64,000 nucleotides of DNA from UBA1765 sp045629945 (GCA_045629945.1 JAZQSE010000029.1:10135-74134); one strand, 5' to 3'; counted from the stretch's first letter, positions 32,379-42,117 are shown. Numbers and translations are program-made. The notes: generated from the sequence alone by a model not told the origin.

Positions 32379-32400
32379 AAAGGCTCCGCTAGGAGCCTTT
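32379..32400. terminator. Bidirectional terminator between aroC and mazG
   Basis: AAAGGCTCC (32379-32387), loop GCTA, GGAGCCTTT (32392-32400). The mazG stop codon (32391-32389) lies in the loop and its last two codons (Gly-Ser, with part of Lys) in the stem, so one hairpin serves both converging genes. Confidence 0.85.
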
Positions 32401-33168
32401 AGCTTTTTCCCATAAGGACAAAACTTCTGTTTCTGTTTTGCCTTTAAAATCAGAAGTTTTAGCTAACGTTTCCATTTTCCGGAAACGTTTTTCAAATTTA
32501 TTATTTGCTTTAGACAAAGCCAATGCTGCATTCAAACCACAATGCCTTCCGTAGTTGATTAAAGAAAAAAGAATATCTCCAAATTCTTCTTCTAAACGAT
32601 TTTTATCAGGGAAATCGGTTGCTTGCCTTTCTTTTTCAAATTCTTTAAATTCTTCTACAACTTTTTCAAAGGAATCTTTTGCATGTTTCCAGTCAAACCC
32701 AACTTTTGTAGCTCGCCTTTGCAATTCTTGTGCTTTAGAAAGTGGCGGAAACCCTTTAGGGACTTTTGCCATTGCAGATGGGTCTTTCAATTTCCCTTTA
32801 TTTTCTTCTGCTTTTATTTCATCCCATTGTTTCCGAACTGCAAAAGAATCATTTGCAGTTGCGTTTCCAAACACATGAGGGTGACGGCGAATCATTTTTT
32901 CAGAAATCCCCTGAATAACATCATTGATGTCAAAAGTTCCTTCTTCTTTACAGACTTGTGCGTGAAACACCACTTGCAACAAAACATCTCCAAGTTCTTC
33001 TTGCATGTGTTTGATGTCGCTATTTTGTGCGGCTTCAATGTATTCATAAGTTTCTTCTATAAGATAAGGCAAAAGTGTTGAAACATTCTGCGCTTTATCC
33101 CAAGGACAACCATGCTCTGAACGGAGCGTTTTCAATATATTCACCAAATCATCAAATGAGTATTCCAT
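32389..33168 (-). CDS. mazG: Nucleoside triphosphate pyrophosphohydrolase MazG
   Basis: A 259-residue tandem-MazG enzyme that hydrolyses (d)NTPs to monophosphates, housecleaning aberrant nucleotides and influencing ppGpp. The first domain has LRSEHGCPWDKAQ, LIEETYEYIEA and EELGDVLLQVVFHA; the second RATKVGFDW and LEEEFGDILFSLINYGRH. I start at ATG 33168 (EYSFDDLVNIL), matching the family start; an earlier ATG would overlap dprA. The start codon of divergent dprA is only one base away. Confidence 0.95.
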   Translation of the reverse strand: MEYSFDDLVNILKTLRSEHGCPWDKAQNVSTLLPYLIEETYEYIEAAQNSDIKHMQEELGDVLLQVVFHAQVCKEEGTFDINDVIQGISEKMIRRHPHVFGNATANDSFAVRKQWDEIKAEENKGKLKDPSAMAKVPKGFPPLSKAQELQRRATKVGFDWKHAKDSFEKVVEEFKEFEKERQATDFPDKNRLEEEFGDILFSLINYGRHCGLNAALALSKANNKFEKRFRKMETLAKTSDFKGKTETEVLSLWEKAKGS

Positions 33169-33169
33169 A

Positions 33170-34063
33170 ATGGATAAAAATAACATTCCTACAAAACTTT
33201 TACCGCCAGATTTTCCAGAATTATTGAAGTTAATCAAAAATCCACCGCAAGAACTTTATTGCTTGGGAAATATTCCAAAAGGATTTTACATTGCTCTTGT
33301 CGGAACAAGAAGACCTGGTAATTACAGCAAAGAACTTTGCAAACGTTTGGTTAAAAGTCTACAAAATACGCAAGCAATTGTTGTTTCTGGTTTAGCACAA
33401 GGTATTGATTGTTACTGCCATGAAGCGGCCATTGATTTTGGTGTGCCAACAATTGCTGTTCTAGCCCAAGGATTACTGAGTAAAATTTATGGCGAAAGAA
33501 AAATTCTGGCCGAAAAAATTCTTCAAAAAGGCGGTGCTATCCTTAGCGAACTTCCTTTAGAAACTCCTGGCTATAAAAGTCTGTTCCCTGCAAGAAACAG
33601 AATTATCGCCGGCATTTCTAATGCTGTTGTTATAGTAGAAAGTAAAGAAAAAGGCGGTTCTATGCTCACTGCCAATTTCGCTCTCCAATACAACCGTCCA
33701 CTTTTTGCTCTTAGCGGAAATTGCTTTCAAGAAACCTATCAAGGGCCTCTTGCTTTATTACGTTCAGACAAAGCAAAGCCTATTTATTTCCCGGAAGATT
33801 TACCTTTTATTTGCAACATCCCGGTTAAAGATTCTAACAAAACTCCACTAAATATTTCTATTTCCAATCTTTCTCTTGAAGCTCAGGAGTTATTTAAAAA
33901 GAATTCTGGATTTTTTAAAAACCTTTCTGAGTTAAGTTCTGATTCTAAAATGGTTATGAGTTCTTTATTTTCTATATTAACAGAATTGGAACTAGCTGGT
34001 CTAGTTTCAAGTCAAGATGGCTATCGCTATTTCTTTGAAAAGGAGTTCTCTTGCAGAAACTGA
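33170..34063 (+). CDS. dprA: DNA-processing protein DprA
   Basis: A 297-residue member of the DprA/Smf family that protects incoming single-stranded DNA and loads RecA in natural transformation. Rossmann-type core: ALVGTRRPGNYSKEL (about 43-57), VSGLAQGIDCYCHEAAI (about 77-93), LFPARNRIIAG and KGGSMLTANFALQYNRPLFA. A C-terminal winged-helix segment (about 220-297) is present. Its start lies one base from the divergent mazG start, and no clear ribosome binding site is visible. It overlaps the next gene by 13 bases. Confidence 0.94.
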   Translation: MDKNNIPTKLLPPDFPELLKLIKNPPQELYCLGNIPKGFYIALVGTRRPGNYSKELCKRLVKSLQNTQAIVVSGLAQGIDCYCHEAAIDFGVPTIAVLAQGLLSKIYGERKILAEKILQKGGAILSELPLETPGYKSLFPARNRIIAGISNAVVIVESKEKGGSMLTANFALQYNRPLFALSGNCFQETYQGPLALLRSDKAKPIYFPEDLPFICNIPVKDSNKTPLNISISNLSLEAQELFKKNSGFFKNLSELSSDSKMVMSSLFSILTELELAGLVSSQDGYRYFFEKEFSCRN

Positions 34064-34356
34064 AAAATCCAACACTCATTATACTTGCCTTTTTCTTGGC
34101 AATTATTTTGTGTATGGCAGCTTTTTTAGTTTTTCAAAAGACAGGATTACGTCAACAATACCATCTGAAACAAGAAATAATGCTTCTTGAAAATCGTAAT
34201 GATTCTCTACAGAAACAACTAGAAAAACAAGAAGCCATTATTAAACGTTTGACTTATGATTCTCTTTATATAGAATCTATCGCCAGAACAAAATTTGGAA
34301 TGATGAAAAAAGACGAAGTTGGTTTCCAATTCGTTGATATAGAAAAGGGAAAATAA
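34051..34356 (+). CDS. FtsB/DivIC-type septum formation initiator
   Basis: A 101-residue single-span protein: short cytoplasmic start, membrane helix (about 8-29), coiled coil (about 35-66; HLKQEIMLLENRNDSLQKQL) and the family end motif YIESIARTKFGMMKKDE (about 73-89), as in FtsB/DivIC, which bridges FtsL and FtsQ at the division site. It begins with TTG, supported by AAGGAG five bases upstream, inside the end of dprA. Good family match, small size as expected. Confidence 0.85.
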   Translation: MQKLKNPTLIILAFFLAIILCMAAFLVFQKTGLRQQYHLKQEIMLLENRNDSLQKQLEKQEAIIKRLTYDSLYIESIARTKFGMMKKDEVGFQFVDIEKGK

Positions 34357-34359
34357 GAT

Positions 34360-36240
34360 TCAGCCTTTTTTGTGCAAGAGTTTTATTTCTCGGATAAAAG
34401 CCAGATCCAATTTTTCTTCTGCATTATTGCCTTGCTTTATCTGTACCATAAACGGCGTTTGAGAAAGGCGCAATCCACGAACCAATACCGTTTTTTCTTG
34501 AACTTTTGCTGTTTTCCTTTCTGGATTGGCTAAGCGAAGCACACAAAGCGTTTCTGACGTTTTAGCATAACGCAGAGCTTTTACCAACGTAGAAACATCT
34601 AATTTCTGGAAATCTGTTCCAAAATTCTTTTTTCCTGTTTCAATTACAGAAGATTCTTTAGCAGAAGGATTTTCTTTACCTAATTCCGGCGTATTTTCTT
34701 GTGGCCAGGGTTCTGTAAAATTACTAGAGAAAGCAAGTTCATTTATCACTTGTAATGAACTTTCATCCCGGTCACAAGCTGGAGTCAGACCATAATGAAT
34801 TAAAAGATTTCTGACATCCTGTTCACATTCCGGCTTGATTAAAAAACCATAATTCGGGATAGAAGCCTGCACCAATTCCATAAATTGCGGGAACCCTGAT
34901 AAATCTTCAAAAATGCTCTTATCATCTATTTTCAATATTCTTGCTGTAAAAATAGAGGCTCCAAAAAAGCTAGCACTCCATTCATATAAAGCCATTGAAA
35001 CGTTCTCTGGCAAGTTCAACCAACTGAAGAATAATTTGACTTCTTGTTCCGAAAAGCCACTCCGTAAAGCTTCTGCAAAAACTTCTTTATCTAGTCGGTA
35101 TTTTAAAATGCTTTCATCATTTTCAGCTATTGCAAAACACGAAGCATAAAACAGAACTCTTGGAGAAATTTGTGAAGGGATTACTACTTCAAAGTTTGGA
35201 AGCGTAGAAACGCTTAAATTTTTAGCTATTGCCTGGTTTGAATTTTCAGAAATTTCATTAGAAGAAATAGCTTCTATTTCAAAAGAACGATTCACATGAA
35301 AATTCACATGTCCCATAATCCACATTTCACGCAGGGGACGCGGCATTTGTTCAAAAGAAATATTTGCCTTTTTTGATTGCAGTCTAGCAACAGGATCTAA
35401 TGGCCAAAAAATTTCCACCGCCTTTTGCGCCGAAACTGGCTTTTGCAACAAATTCATTAATTCAGAAAAATATTTCTTATCTCCATTAAATCTGGTTTCT
35501 AGCCACCATCTAAAAAATTCTTGATGCAAACGAAAACCGTTCTTATTTAAAAACGTCAAAGCTTCAGAAGCCAAGATTAATTGAGAATCAGCAGAAACAA
35601 CAAGCCAGGACTTTGAAACTAAAAATTGCAGTATCAATAAGATTTCATCATTTGCAGCTTTGGGCGAAAGTTTTTTAGAAAAAGAGATTGTTTCTTCGCA
35701 CAATTGCAAAGAACGTCTATGCAAATCTTTAGAAGCGTTTAAACGCAACTTACCTAATTTTAAAAGTGAAAGCACACGGCAAATGTGTACATCGCATAAA
35801 GAGCCATGAGAAAACTCTTGTACTTTCGTTGGTATTTCAATAAAATCTTTTTTTGATAAAGCAAAGGCATAAGATTCTGCAAACGAACGATAAACTGTAT
35901 TTTCTGTTTCTCCAGCCGTTTTCCAAACAATAAAATTTTCACACAAATATTTCAAAAAAGTTCTTAATGCATTCACTTGTCCCACAGGAACAGCAAGTCT
36001 TAATTCGCGAAAGCGCAAGCCTCGTTTTCCACTACGAGCAATAAGCAAAAAAACATCTTTTTGTTGCTCTGTCCAAAGTGAATAGACTGATGCTAACCTT
36101 TCAGAATTCGTATAAAAACTTTGCAATTCTTTTAATAGCAAAATATTGTTGACTAAACCTTTCATTGCAAAAGTTTTTGCATATACTTCTCGCAATGTTG
36201 TTTTTTCTAAACTTTCAAAATAAGACCGCAATGAAATCAC
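34360..36240 (-). CDS. Protein with XPB-type Helicase_C_3 domain
   Basis: A 626-residue protein. Residues about 320-510 resemble the Helicase_C_3 domain known from XPB/Ssl2-like helicases: LPNFEVVIPSQISPRVLFYA, YRLDKEVFAEALRSGFSEQEV, and LPENVSMALYEW. No helicase motor (no Walker A) is present, so it is a stand-alone domain protein. The N-terminal half is helical and may contain winged helices (RELRLAVPVGQVNALRTFL, about 80-98). I choose GTG 36240, with AAAGGTGG upstream. It follows dinG by 11 bases, so a joint role in DNA repair is inferred. Confidence 0.68.
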   Translation of the reverse strand: MISLRSYFESLEKTTLREVYAKTFAMKGLVNNILLLKELQSFYTNSERLASVYSLWTEQQKDVFLLIARSGKRGLRFRELRLAVPVGQVNALRTFLKYLCENFIVWKTAGETENTVYRSFAESYAFALSKKDFIEIPTKVQEFSHGSLCDVHICRVLSLLKLGKLRLNASKDLHRRSLQLCEETISFSKKLSPKAANDEILLILQFLVSKSWLVVSADSQLILASEALTFLNKNGFRLHQEFFRWWLETRFNGDKKYFSELMNLLQKPVSAQKAVEIFWPLDPVARLQSKKANISFEQMPRPLREMWIMGHVNFHVNRSFEIEAISSNEISENSNQAIAKNLSVSTLPNFEVVIPSQISPRVLFYASCFAIAENDESILKYRLDKEVFAEALRSGFSEQEVKLFFSWLNLPENVSMALYEWSASFFGASIFTARILKIDDKSIFEDLSGFPQFMELVQASIPNYGFLIKPECEQDVRNLLIHYGLTPACDRDESSLQVINELAFSSNFTEPWPQENTPELGKENPSAKESSVIETGKKNFGTDFQKLDVSTLVKALRYAKTSETLCVLRLANPERKTAKVQEKTVLVRGLRLSQTPFMVQIKQGNNAEEKLDLAFIREIKLLHKKG

Positions 36241-36251
36241 AACAACCACCT

Positions 36252-38936
36252 TTAAAAAATCTTTTGCAAATCTGTAAACGAAGAAACTATTGTATGTTTT
36301 TCATTCCAAATTTTTTGGAATGTTTTGCCATAACTTTCTGTCAGAATTCTATTATCTAAAAGCAAAATAACGCCGGAATCTTTTTCAGAACGAATCAATC
36401 TTCCCATACCTTGCCTTAACCCCAAAAAAGCTTCAGGTACAAATAACTCTTTAAAAACATTTCGCCCTTGTTCTTTCATCGCTTCTACTTTTGCATTTAC
36501 AAAAGGATCTACAGGGTTCGGGAATGGCAATTTAGGAATAATCAAATTTTTCAAAGCATCGCCAGGCAGATCAATTCCTTCCCACAAAATCTGACACCCC
36601 AACAGACAAGCGCCACGTTCTTTGCGGAAATTGTCCATTAAATTTTCTAACGAACCGTCAATATTCTGGCATAACAATAATTTTTTCTTTTCTGAAAAAA
36701 CAGGCAACAACTTTTGATAAACTTGAGTCATCGCATGTAAACTGGTAAAAAGAACCATTGTATTTTCGGACAATTCCGGGAGTAATTCTACCAGCAAATT
36801 TTCTAATGCCCCTTGGTATTCTGGACTGTTTGGCTTTGGCAAATAATCAACTATAACCACTTTTTCTCCATCTGCTCTTTCCATTTGCGGGTAAGTTTTC
36901 AAGAATGGATTTTTATAAGCAGGGAGCTTTTGCATCTCCATTTTATTCACAAAATAATCTAGAGAATTTTTAATCGAAAGCGTTGCTGAAACAAAAGTAG
37001 CTGATTTAATCCAAGTATAAAATTTTTCTTTCCAGAAAGTTCCTGCATAAAGAGGCTTTGCATTCAAACGAATTGTATGCGGATTATAAGGTTCTTCTAA
37101 AAAGAATGCCCAATCTTTTCGGTTTGCCAATACTAAAAATTCAAAATCAGTTAAAAGCTTTTCAAGTGATGAATGAACACCATCGAAATCTTTTGCCAAA
37201 TTTTTATTTTCAGAATTTTCCCGTAAATGTTCTGCAATAGAAGCAATACCTATTTTTAAATCTTGTAATTGTTTTAAGAACGACTCTGGATCAACATCGT
37301 AATCTGCTAAAATCCCGTTCGAATAACAAAAGGACTCTTTCTTTTGTTTGCCTAATCGTTTTCCAATTTTCATAAAGAAACGATGCAAGGCTTTTTCTGT
37401 TTCTGCTATTTTTTCAGGCAAACTAATTAAAGGTTCTATTTCTCCAAGAACTTGTTTTGCTAAAACTAAAAGACCAGTTGTTTGCCCACTTTGCAAATTC
37501 CTACAAGCATTTCGCAAATCAAACAATCTAAAAGATCTTCCAAACGCTTGTGCAGACAAAGAAGGTAAACGATGTGCTTCGTCAAAAACCACATGTTCAT
37601 AAGAAGGTAAAAGAGCAAAATCCAGTAAAAGATCTGATAAAAACAACGAATGGTTTACTAAAAGTAAATTAGAAGACATCGCTCTTCGTTTTGCAGCAAG
37701 TGCAGGGCAACGAGAATAGAAAGGACAATTTTCTCCGGCGCAAGAAGCCGCTTCACTAGCTAACTTATTCCAAAGGAATCGATTTCTTTGGTGATTGAAT
37801 CCTGAATTTTCACTTATATCGCCTGTCTTTGTTTGAACTACCCAAGGGAACAACGTCATAAATGTTTCCCTTTCTTCTAAACTCAATAAAGAATCAGCCT
37901 GTTGGGTTAATTCTTCAAACTTTCTCAAACAAAGGTAATTACTACGTCCTTTCAAAACGAATGGGCGTAAATCAGAACCAAAAATAGATTGCAGAACCGG
38001 AATTTCATTTGTAAAAAGTTGTTCTTGTAATGTCTTTGTGGCTGTACTGATTAAAACTCGTTCTCCAGAAACTGCTTTTAATGCAGCAGAAGCAAGATAA
38101 GCTAGAGATTTTCCAACACCTGTTCCGGCTTCTAATACAGCAATTCCTCCCTTATGCATATTCCGTTCTACAATAGAAGCAAAATCTACTTGCGAGGGGC
38201 GTTCTACAAAATTTAAAACCTTGTCAGAAAGTAACCCCTTTTCTCCAAAAAATGCCGAAACCCGAAACGGAACTTTCTTTGGCAAAACAGGCAATGCAGA
38301 ACATTCTTCTAAAAATGGGTATTCTATTTTTACACCCAGCGATTCGTTTTTTTCAAAAATATTTTCCCAGATAGTTCCTTGAGAAAGCCTTTGGCACAAA
38401 TGCAAAACTTCGGGAGAAAATTTCTGTATTGCATCAATTGCTTTTACAAAAAGTTTCCCACAAGCTTCTGCATCAGGCAAAGCTCTATGCGCTACAGAAC
38501 GTTCTATTTTTAAATGCTTTAACAACGTTTCAAGTTTATGATTCGCTACATTCTGAAAAGCAATCCGAGATAAAGCTAGTGAATCATATACCGGATGAGA
38601 ATCAAAAGGAACTCCTACACGAGCAAAAGCATTTTTTAAAAAGCGAAAATCAAACTGAGCATTATGAGCAACTAAAGGAGCGTCGCCAATAAAAGAAAAT
38701 ACTTTTTCTGCTATTGCAGGAAAATCTTCTGCTTGAGCTAAATCTTCTGAAGTAATACCTGTTAAATGTTCTATAAAAGGTCGCAATGTTTGAGAGGGTT
38801 TCACCAAAAAATCACATGATTCAAATGGCATACCATTCACAAATCGGACTAATGCTATTTCAATAATTTCATCTTTTTCAAATTCTAAACCAGTGGTTTC
38901 TAAATCTATTGCAACAAATGTTTCTGGTATTTTCAT
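36252..38936 (-). CDS. dinG: DnaQ-like exonuclease fused to DinG-family DNA helicase
   Basis: An 894-residue protein. An N-terminal DEDDh 3'-5' exonuclease (about 5-170: D11 and E13 in AIDLETTGLE, D96 in HNAQFDFRF, H150 and D155 in AHRALPDAE) is fused to an XPD/DinG-type helicase (about 245-894): Walker A AGTGVGKS (270-277), four cysteines for an iron-sulphur cluster (C336, C399, C404, C410), DEAH at 452-455, and C-terminal motif with GMGRLIRSEKD. The fusion is the layout of Firmicutes DinG, but there the Fe-S cysteines are absent; here both are present. All catalytic residues seen are intact. Confidence 0.93.
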   Translation of the reverse strand: MKIPETFVAIDLETTGLEFEKDEIIEIALVRFVNGMPFESCDFLVKPSQTLRPFIEHLTGITSEDLAQAEDFPAIAEKVFSFIGDAPLVAHNAQFDFRFLKNAFARVGVPFDSHPVYDSLALSRIAFQNVANHKLETLLKHLKIERSVAHRALPDAEACGKLFVKAIDAIQKFSPEVLHLCQRLSQGTIWENIFEKNESLGVKIEYPFLEECSALPVLPKKVPFRVSAFFGEKGLLSDKVLNFVERPSQVDFASIVERNMHKGGIAVLEAGTGVGKSLAYLASAALKAVSGERVLISTATKTLQEQLFTNEIPVLQSIFGSDLRPFVLKGRSNYLCLRKFEELTQQADSLLSLEERETFMTLFPWVVQTKTGDISENSGFNHQRNRFLWNKLASEAASCAGENCPFYSRCPALAAKRRAMSSNLLLVNHSLFLSDLLLDFALLPSYEHVVFDEAHRLPSLSAQAFGRSFRLFDLRNACRNLQSGQTTGLLVLAKQVLGEIEPLISLPEKIAETEKALHRFFMKIGKRLGKQKKESFCYSNGILADYDVDPESFLKQLQDLKIGIASIAEHLRENSENKNLAKDFDGVHSSLEKLLTDFEFLVLANRKDWAFFLEEPYNPHTIRLNAKPLYAGTFWKEKFYTWIKSATFVSATLSIKNSLDYFVNKMEMQKLPAYKNPFLKTYPQMERADGEKVVIVDYLPKPNSPEYQGALENLLVELLPELSENTMVLFTSLHAMTQVYQKLLPVFSEKKKLLLCQNIDGSLENLMDNFRKERGACLLGCQILWEGIDLPGDALKNLIIPKLPFPNPVDPFVNAKVEAMKEQGRNVFKELFVPEAFLGLRQGMGRLIRSEKDSGVILLLDNRILTESYGKTFQKIWNEKHTIVSSFTDLQKIF

Positions 38937-38945
38937 TTTTCCCTC

Positions 38946-40697
38946 TTATGGCAATTTAGGTAAAGTAATTAATTGTTCTAAGATATTTTCACCTGGTTGC
39001 AAAACCAAAGTATCTGAAGGCGTACGCCAAGGCTTGGCAAAGCGCAAGGGTTCTAAACTTCCCACATCTAAATAACCATTTGAATCTGGATAAAAATAAT
39101 CCAGCAGGTATTTTCCATCTAACAAAGATTCCATTTTAAAAGAACCATCTTCAAGAGAAAGAGTATCTTTTATTTCACCTGTTTCTACGCTGCGCAAGCG
39201 AATTTTTATTTTGCCTTGTGTTGTTGAAAATTTCCCTTGTAAAGTAGCCACACGTAATTTAGGGGCCGTTTCAAATGAAGCAAGAACTTTGTATTTTGTT
39301 TCAACAATCGTATCGCGTTTTCCTGTGCTATCTGGGAGAGCTAAGGTAGAATCTAAATAGCGTTGTTGTAATGATATTTTGGCATCATAAGGCAAAAGCG
39401 TCAAGGATTGCACTTCAAAATTTGCGGCATCTTTTCTTATAACTTTTACTGGCAAAGTATCTTTTCTCACAACAAAAAACAAATCTTTTCCCAAGGTATC
39501 GCCATAAACGACTTTATCGTAAGTCAATAAAACCGGCTTTTCCGGGAACACTAATTTTTGTTCCGACCGCGGGACAACGTTTGCTAGATTTGCAGGGAAT
39601 GTATCATTTGGAAATTCTCGCCAGACAAATTCAAATTCGTTTTGTAACGTATCTAAATGTCTGCCTAAAGAATCTTTTGCAAACGCACACTTAAACACAT
39701 AAGAAGAATCTTTTACAGGGACAACTGAAATAGCAAATGCTGGTTTACCATTAGGGGCAAGAATTTTTTGCAAAGAATCTAACACTTTTTTATTGGAACC
39801 ATAAAGCATACAGCCTTTTAACGAATCTGGATTTACAGCACTATTAAATATCGGCTGAATAACCGTTGCGCCTAATTGTTTTACTGAATCTAAAACGACT
39901 CCCGATGTATCTAAATTGCCTAAAGGCAACCATAGAGAATCTTTAAAAAGAGAATCTAGTGAAATATCTCCATAAATTCCGCCAGGTTCTGTCGTCTGAT
40001 CAAGTCGCCTATTTCCATTAGCATCAACAAATGCAACAATTCTGTATTTACCTGGAGAAAGCCCAATCACTTTAAAGAACCCGTTTGAATCGGCCTGAGT
40101 AAAAAAGAGCGGTATTTCTTTTGTTAAAAACGGAACTGTATCCGGAACATTCAAAAGAGAGTCACGATATTTTTTCAGATAGTTTCTTTTGCTTCTTTCT
40201 ATCCCTAATGGATATAATCCGATGCTAGGCAAGTCTTTTGCAGCCGCCATTTCTTTAGTCAGAAGTATTTTCCCTGATAAGGATAATGAATCTATATGAT
40301 TTCCTGTAGAAAAAGCAAGTTGAAAGGGAGGAGCGATAGCATTACCCCGCAAATCCTTTAAAGAATTTCCTAAGGTTAATGTATAAGTTGTATTTGAATC
40401 AAGAATAGCATTTGAAGAAATCTCTAAAACATCCCCTGAAACTTTTAACTTTAATTTTTTTTCTAAAGGCGGAGAAATTACAACTGCATTTCTTGGAAGA
40501 GATGGCTGGATCCATTCATCAAATTCTAAACGCACCAAAAGTTCTGTTGGCATATTCGTTGCGTTTGGCATAGGATAAACAGCTGCAACACGAGGTGCTA
40601 ATTTATCTTCAGGACCACCACTTGGAGCCACAACAGTTGCACATGCTAAAAGCAAAAGCAACAAGCCTAAAAGAAGTAATCTCCAAGAAGATTTCAT
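38946..40697 (-). CDS. Lipoprotein with bacterial Ig-like (Big_5) domain
   Basis: A 583-residue lipoprotein. After the leader WRLLLLGLLLLLLACA the mature start has the GGPEDKLAP pattern seen in Ig-like-domain lipoproteins of the Bacteroidetes-Fibrobacter group. The Big_5 domain covers about 35-135 (VYPMPNATNMPT, FDEWIQPSLPRNAV, TLGNSLKDLRGN), followed by carboxypeptidase-regulatory-like beta domains (for example SGKYRIVAFVDANGNRR-type block near 225-240, here PGKYRIVAFVDANGNRRLDQ). I start at ATG 40697, after AAAGG. It overlaps the end of lepB. Likely an outer-membrane lipoprotein of unknown task. Confidence 0.8.
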   Translation of the reverse strand: MKSSWRLLLLGLLLLLLACATVVAPSGGPEDKLAPRVAAVYPMPNATNMPTELLVRLEFDEWIQPSLPRNAVVISPPLEKKLKLKVSGDVLEISSNAILDSNTTYTLTLGNSLKDLRGNAIAPPFQLAFSTGNHIDSLSLSGKILLTKEMAAAKDLPSIGLYPLGIERSKRNYLKKYRDSLLNVPDTVPFLTKEIPLFFTQADSNGFFKVIGLSPGKYRIVAFVDANGNRRLDQTTEPGGIYGDISLDSLFKDSLWLPLGNLDTSGVVLDSVKQLGATVIQPIFNSAVNPDSLKGCMLYGSNKKVLDSLQKILAPNGKPAFAISVVPVKDSSYVFKCAFAKDSLGRHLDTLQNEFEFVWREFPNDTFPANLANVVPRSEQKLVFPEKPVLLTYDKVVYGDTLGKDLFFVVRKDTLPVKVIRKDAANFEVQSLTLLPYDAKISLQQRYLDSTLALPDSTGKRDTIVETKYKVLASFETAPKLRVATLQGKFSTTQGKIKIRLRSVETGEIKDTLSLEDGSFKMESLLDGKYLLDYFYPDSNGYLDVGSLEPLRFAKPWRTPSDTLVLQPGENILEQLITLPKLP

Positions 40698-40707
40698 TAA
40701 AAACCTT

Positions 40708-42069
40708 TTACTTTCCAATCAGATGAATGACTTTTCCCAAACGAGTCCAACGGATTTTAAATGGAATTCGCCACCACGTAAATGGTTTATTCAAAGCAAA
40801 TGTGCCATCGCTATTTTCAAATGAGAAATAAATCACGAATGCTTTGGCTTTAATATTTCTTGTTGCCACCATTCCCCAATAACGGCTATCGGCAGAATTA
40901 TCCCTGTTATCCCCCATCATAAAATAAACCGGAGCCTGAACAACATATTTTGTGATAGGCTTTCCATCAAATAAAATCTGGTATTTCAAATCATAAACAT
41001 CAGCAGAAACCAAAGTATCTGCATTAAGCGAATCATTTGAAAGAGAGTCGCTAACAGGTTTTGCTGTATTTAAAGTTTTTACATGATTTTCTAAATCTTG
41101 TAATTGTGTCCCTTCAAAATTCATATAGGAAACTTGGCGAGTAAAGCCTTCAAATTTCTTTCTAGGGTCAATCATTGGTAAAAAACCTGTACGGGCAAAA
41201 GAACTAAAGAAAGCAAATGATACTGGGCCTTCTAATGTATCTCCTTGTTGTAAAGAAATTCCTACTGCTTGGCGATTAGCCAAAACAGTATTCAAAAGCA
41301 AGCCTCTATCACTTTCTACAGGGACTTTAAAATTATCAAAAACAAAATTATCCGCAGGTAAACCATTGATTGACAAATGCAAATCTAATTCCACTTTTAC
41401 ATCTGGATTTTCTTGTACGATTAAAGAACGAATGCGCCACAATTCATAAAGAGAAAGAGAATCTAAATGCAATGTATCTTGTGGCATGGGTAAGCGGAAT
41501 TTAGCCACATGATCTCTCGGAGAAAAGCTCCTATAAGTTGCCGTAAATTTTCCATAACCCGGGAGGTTTTTCTGTTCTTTTCCATTTAAGTAAAAACGTC
41601 CCTCTTTAATTTCTATGGTATCCCCACTTAAAGCAACGCAACGTTTGATAAAATCTTTTGGCCCATCAGCATAATGCACCAAATGCGGATTTCCATTTTC
41701 AGGCTCTGAATCCCAATATAAATTCCCAAACATCAAAGCATTAACCAAATGCGTATAACGTTTAGAATCATAGTCAGGGTATTCAGGTTCTCCGGGGTAA
41801 CGGAATATAACAACATCTCCCCGTTCTGGCGTTGTTAATGCCGGGAATTTTTCATCTGAAAAAGGTATCGGCGAGCCATAAACAAATTTCAAACCCAGTA
41901 AAAAATCACCTACTAATAAGGTGTCTTCCATAGAACCACTTGGTATTTGAAAAGCCTGTATAACATATTGAATAACAATAAGAGCTAAAGCAACAGGAAC
42001 TAAAATTTCCCGAGCAACACCTTTTAAAAAACGGCCTACAAAAGAATCTGTTTTTGCTGTCTTTTCCAT
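40708..42069 (-). CDS. lepB: Signal peptidase I, large form
   Basis: A 453-residue leader peptidase that removes signal peptides on the outer face of the inner membrane. The nucleophile Ser46 is in FQIPSGSMEDTLLVGDFL and the general base Lys142 in DFIKRCVALSGDTIE, with the box E motif MMGDNRDNSADSRYWG near 395-410. Residues about 155-390 form a long insertion between boxes D and E, larger than in E. coli but similar to the Bacteroidetes-type enzymes. I start at ATG 42069 (GGAAG before it); a TTG reading 63 bases upstream would run through a hairpin. The C-terminus overlaps the following gene's start. Confidence 0.93.
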   Translation of the reverse strand: MEKTAKTDSFVGRFLKGVAREILVPVALALIVIQYVIQAFQIPSGSMEDTLLVGDFLLGLKFVYGSPIPFSDEKFPALTTPERGDVVIFRYPGEPEYPDYDSKRYTHLVNALMFGNLYWDSEPENGNPHLVHYADGPKDFIKRCVALSGDTIEIKEGRFYLNGKEQKNLPGYGKFTATYRSFSPRDHVAKFRLPMPQDTLHLDSLSLYELWRIRSLIVQENPDVKVELDLHLSINGLPADNFVFDNFKVPVESDRGLLLNTVLANRQAVGISLQQGDTLEGPVSFAFFSSFARTGFLPMIDPRKKFEGFTRQVSYMNFEGTQLQDLENHVKTLNTAKPVSDSLSNDSLNADTLVSADVYDLKYQILFDGKPITKYVVQAPVYFMMGDNRDNSADSRYWGMVATRNIKAKAFVIYFSFENSDGTFALNKPFTWWRIPFKIRWTRLGKVIHLIGK

Positions 42070-42085
42070 AGCTTCCAAAAATAGA

Positions 42086-42117
42086 AAATCGTATAGACTT
42101 CTACGTCTATACGATTT
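42086..42117 (-). terminator. Strong hairpin between the response regulator and lepB
   Basis: AAATCGTATAGAC (42086-42098) pairs perfectly with 42105-42117, loop TTCTAC; on the minus strand a T-rich run (TTTTCTATTTTT) follows. It lies between the regulator stop (42134) and the lepB start (42069), leaving no room for a lepB promoter, so it is either a partial terminator or a leader hairpin of lepB. Confidence 0.7.
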
